Assembly (NCBI GenBank): GCA_020199775.1
Contig: JAIVJZ010000040.1
Coordinates: forward strand, 496,001-560,000
Reading direction: 5' to 3'
Length of the DNA: 64,000 bases
From: Acidobacteriota bacterium
GTDB lineage: Bacteria; Acidobacteriota; Blastocatellia; Pyrinomonadales; Pyrinomonadaceae
Shown here: positions 62,686-64,000 of the stretch, in pieces
Numbering within the stretch: position 1 is the first letter of the stretch
Layout of the letters: each line of letters begins with the position of its first letter
Notes under the pieces: generated by a model
The model's database searches: none
Told to the model about the DNA's origin: nothing
Seen by the model: the letters and a program-made list of their open reading frames with translations, nothing else
Made by a program: the position numbers and the translations under genes

Positions 62686-64000
62686 TAATCAGATTTTGCC
62701 GCGAAAGAGGCCAAAAGGACGGCGATGGCGTCCATGTAGTTCTGGCGCGGGGGATTGTCGTCGGGGTAGTGGTTGACGATGATTGAGAAGGCGAGGCGTT
62801 CGCCCGCCGCGCTGGTGACGTAGCCGGAAAGGCCGGAGACGTTGTTGAGCGTGCCGGTCTTGGCGCGCACATTTCCGGCGGCGACCGTGTTGCGCATGCG
62901 CCCGCGCAGCGTTCCGTCCACGCCTGCGACGGGCTGCGCGTCGCGCCACGCGAGCGCGTGCCGGTGCTTGCTCATGTAGGCGAGCAGTTGGACGGTTGCT
63001 TCCGCCGTGATGAGGTTCTGCCGCGCCAGCCCCGAACCGTCAACGAACGCGAGGTGCGCGGTGTTGACGCCCGCCTCGTTCAGAAAAGTTCTGATGACTG
63101 ACAGCCCGGCCTCGGCGCTCGTCAGCTTCGGGTCGGTCGAGGGAAACTGTTTGCCGAGCGTGCGCAGCATCAGTTCGGTGTAGAGGTTCTCGCTCGGCTT
63201 CAAAGTCTGCGCGGCGATCTCGCTGAGGGGCGGCGACTCGCGCCGGGCGATCTCGACCGGGTAAGGATTTTTAACGAGTTGGCCTGCTTGGAACGGCGGC
63301 TCGGGCTGTCGGCGCATGGGCGCGTCGACGATGCGCGTGCGCCCTTTGATCGAGACGCCCTGCTTTTCCAGCGCGGCGCGCAGCATCGAGGCGAACAGCA
63401 AGGCCGGGCGCGCGGCCGCGACGCTGCCCGTGTAGCCCGGGTCGCCCTCGGCAATCTGCCCTGCGACTTCGATGAAATTTTGACCGAGCGGCCGATGCAC
63501 GCTGATGTCGCGCTTCGCGCCGCGCGGCGCGGTCGAGACGCGGTTGATGAAGGTCAGGAAGTGCGGCGCGTCCGCCACCTCTTCTTTGCCGCGCGGAATG
63601 ACGACGCGGATGATGGGACTCGTGGGGCCGGTCGTGACCACGCCGGCGTCGCCCGCGCGCGCGCCGGGTTTGACTGACAGATCGAGCGCGTTGTTGTTAA
63701 CGGTGAGCGCGCTCACGTCCGCGCCGTAGTACCACTGTAAATCGTCCCACTCCCAACCGGGCGAGCGCGGCGGCCCCGTGAAATAACTCTCGTCGCCGAC
63801 GATGTCGCCCTCGACCTGCCGGACGCCCGCCGCGACGACGCGCGCCGCCAGTTCGTCTATCGCCTTGAAGTAGTCGCCGCCGTTGAAGCGCGTGGAGAAG
63901 GTGGGGTCGCCGCGCCCGTACAGGACGAGGTCGCCGCGCAATTTGCCTTTCTTGTCGGGCAATTCCTGCGCGTAGACGGAGGTCGTGAAACGGTAATCCG
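62685..64000 (-). CDS. dacB: D-Ala-D-Ala carboxypeptidase/endopeptidase (PBP4 type), 5' truncated by window
   Basis: C-terminal part of an S13-family penicillin-binding protein. The frame is open to the window edge; the SxxK serine lies outside. Seen: 'YGRGDPTFSTRFNGGDYF', 'IVGDESYFTGPPRSPGWEW' (the PBP4 insert), the SxN motif 'PSENLYTELMLRTLGKQF', and the KTG triad in 'VRAKTGTLNNVSGLSGYV'. It trims or cleaves peptidoglycan crosslinks in the periplasm. The gene precedes dapF on the minus strand, both serving the cell wall. Confidence 0.95.
   Translation of the reverse strand, partial: DYRFTTSVYAQELPDKKGKLRGDLVLYGRGDPTFSTRFNGGDYFKAIDELAARVVAAGVRQVEGDIVGDESYFTGPPRSPGWEWDDLQWYYGADVSALTVNNNALDLSVKPGARAGDAGVVTTGPTSPIIRVVIPRGKEEVADAPHFLTFINRVSTAPRGAKRDISVHRPLGQNFIEVAGQIAEGDPGYTGSVAAARPALLFASMLRAALEKQGVSIKGRTRIVDAPMRRQPEPPFQAGQLVKNPYPVEIARRESPPLSEIAAQTLKPSENLYTELMLRTLGKQFPSTDPKLTSAEAGLSVIRTFLNEAGVNTAHLAFVDGSGLARQNLITAEATVQLLAYMSKHRHALAWRDAQPVAGVDGTLRGRMRNTVAAGNVRAKTGTLNNVSGLSGYVTSAAGERLAFSIIVNHYPDDNPPRQNYMDAIAVLLASFAAKSD

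Overview
The window is about 64 kb of GC-rich bacterial chromosome. It carries core bacterial genes (murA, prmC, alaS, recX, truB, dapF, pckA, ppa) but no rRNA, tRNA, phage or IS gene. The gene mix fits a Gram-negative Acidobacteriota of the Blastocatellia/Pyrinomonadales type: large DUF11 surface proteins, PD40 propeller proteins, small outer-membrane barrels, DUF5658, DUF6599, a kinase fused to a membrane domain, and a PrkA/YeaH/SpoVR block. That placement rests on family content and is an inference.

Layout. 2-6112: end of a membrane Ser/Thr kinase, a large membrane protein of unknown role, and a three-gene run that includes a [2Fe-2S] protein. 6230-11453: a transglutaminase-like protein, PEP carboxykinase, two paralogous barrels and a lipoprotein with a G9 tract. 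11757-15658: an NtrB/NtrC-type two-component pair and a degenerate receiver. 15728-30227: five consecutive secreted or outer-membrane genes with DUF11-type domains, including a 1,922-residue protein with a predicted barrel and a PD40 protein broken by one in-frame stop. 30390-35340: an AI-2E-type transporter, then a minus-strand run prmC, murA, brnT, brnA, HIT and NTF2-like. 35483-41655: small metal-binding and membrane proteins, an HtrA protease, pyrophosphatase, a His-rich membrane protein and TspO. 41760-47421: PrkA, an alpha/beta hydrolase, YeaH and SpoVR. 47765-53599: truB, a Cys-rich secreted peptide, recX, a mosaic alaS and a peptidoglycan-binding protein. 54202-58844: lytic transglycosylase, REC-GGDEF-like-REC, PH-domain and DUF6599 proteins. 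59466-64000: asparaginase II, 3D-domain protein, dapF and a partial dacB.

The most unusual signals are non-coding. First, at least fourteen intergenic elements are built from 7-nt direct repeats, usually folded back into long hairpins. At least six different 7-mer word families share this one design. Second, a candidate minus-strand small RNA at about 58896-59160 has four hairpins, each with a GGGGG-containing loop, and ends in a rho-independent terminator. Third, a four-helix junction at 61378-61499 forms the leader of a cell-wall 3D-domain gene.

Protein oddities include a DapF with serine at both catalytic cysteine positions, a BrnT toxin frame with no normal start codon directly behind murA, an alaS with a low-GC internal patch, a kinase with a very long activation-loop insertion, and receivers with a glycine or glutamate at the phospho-acceptor site.
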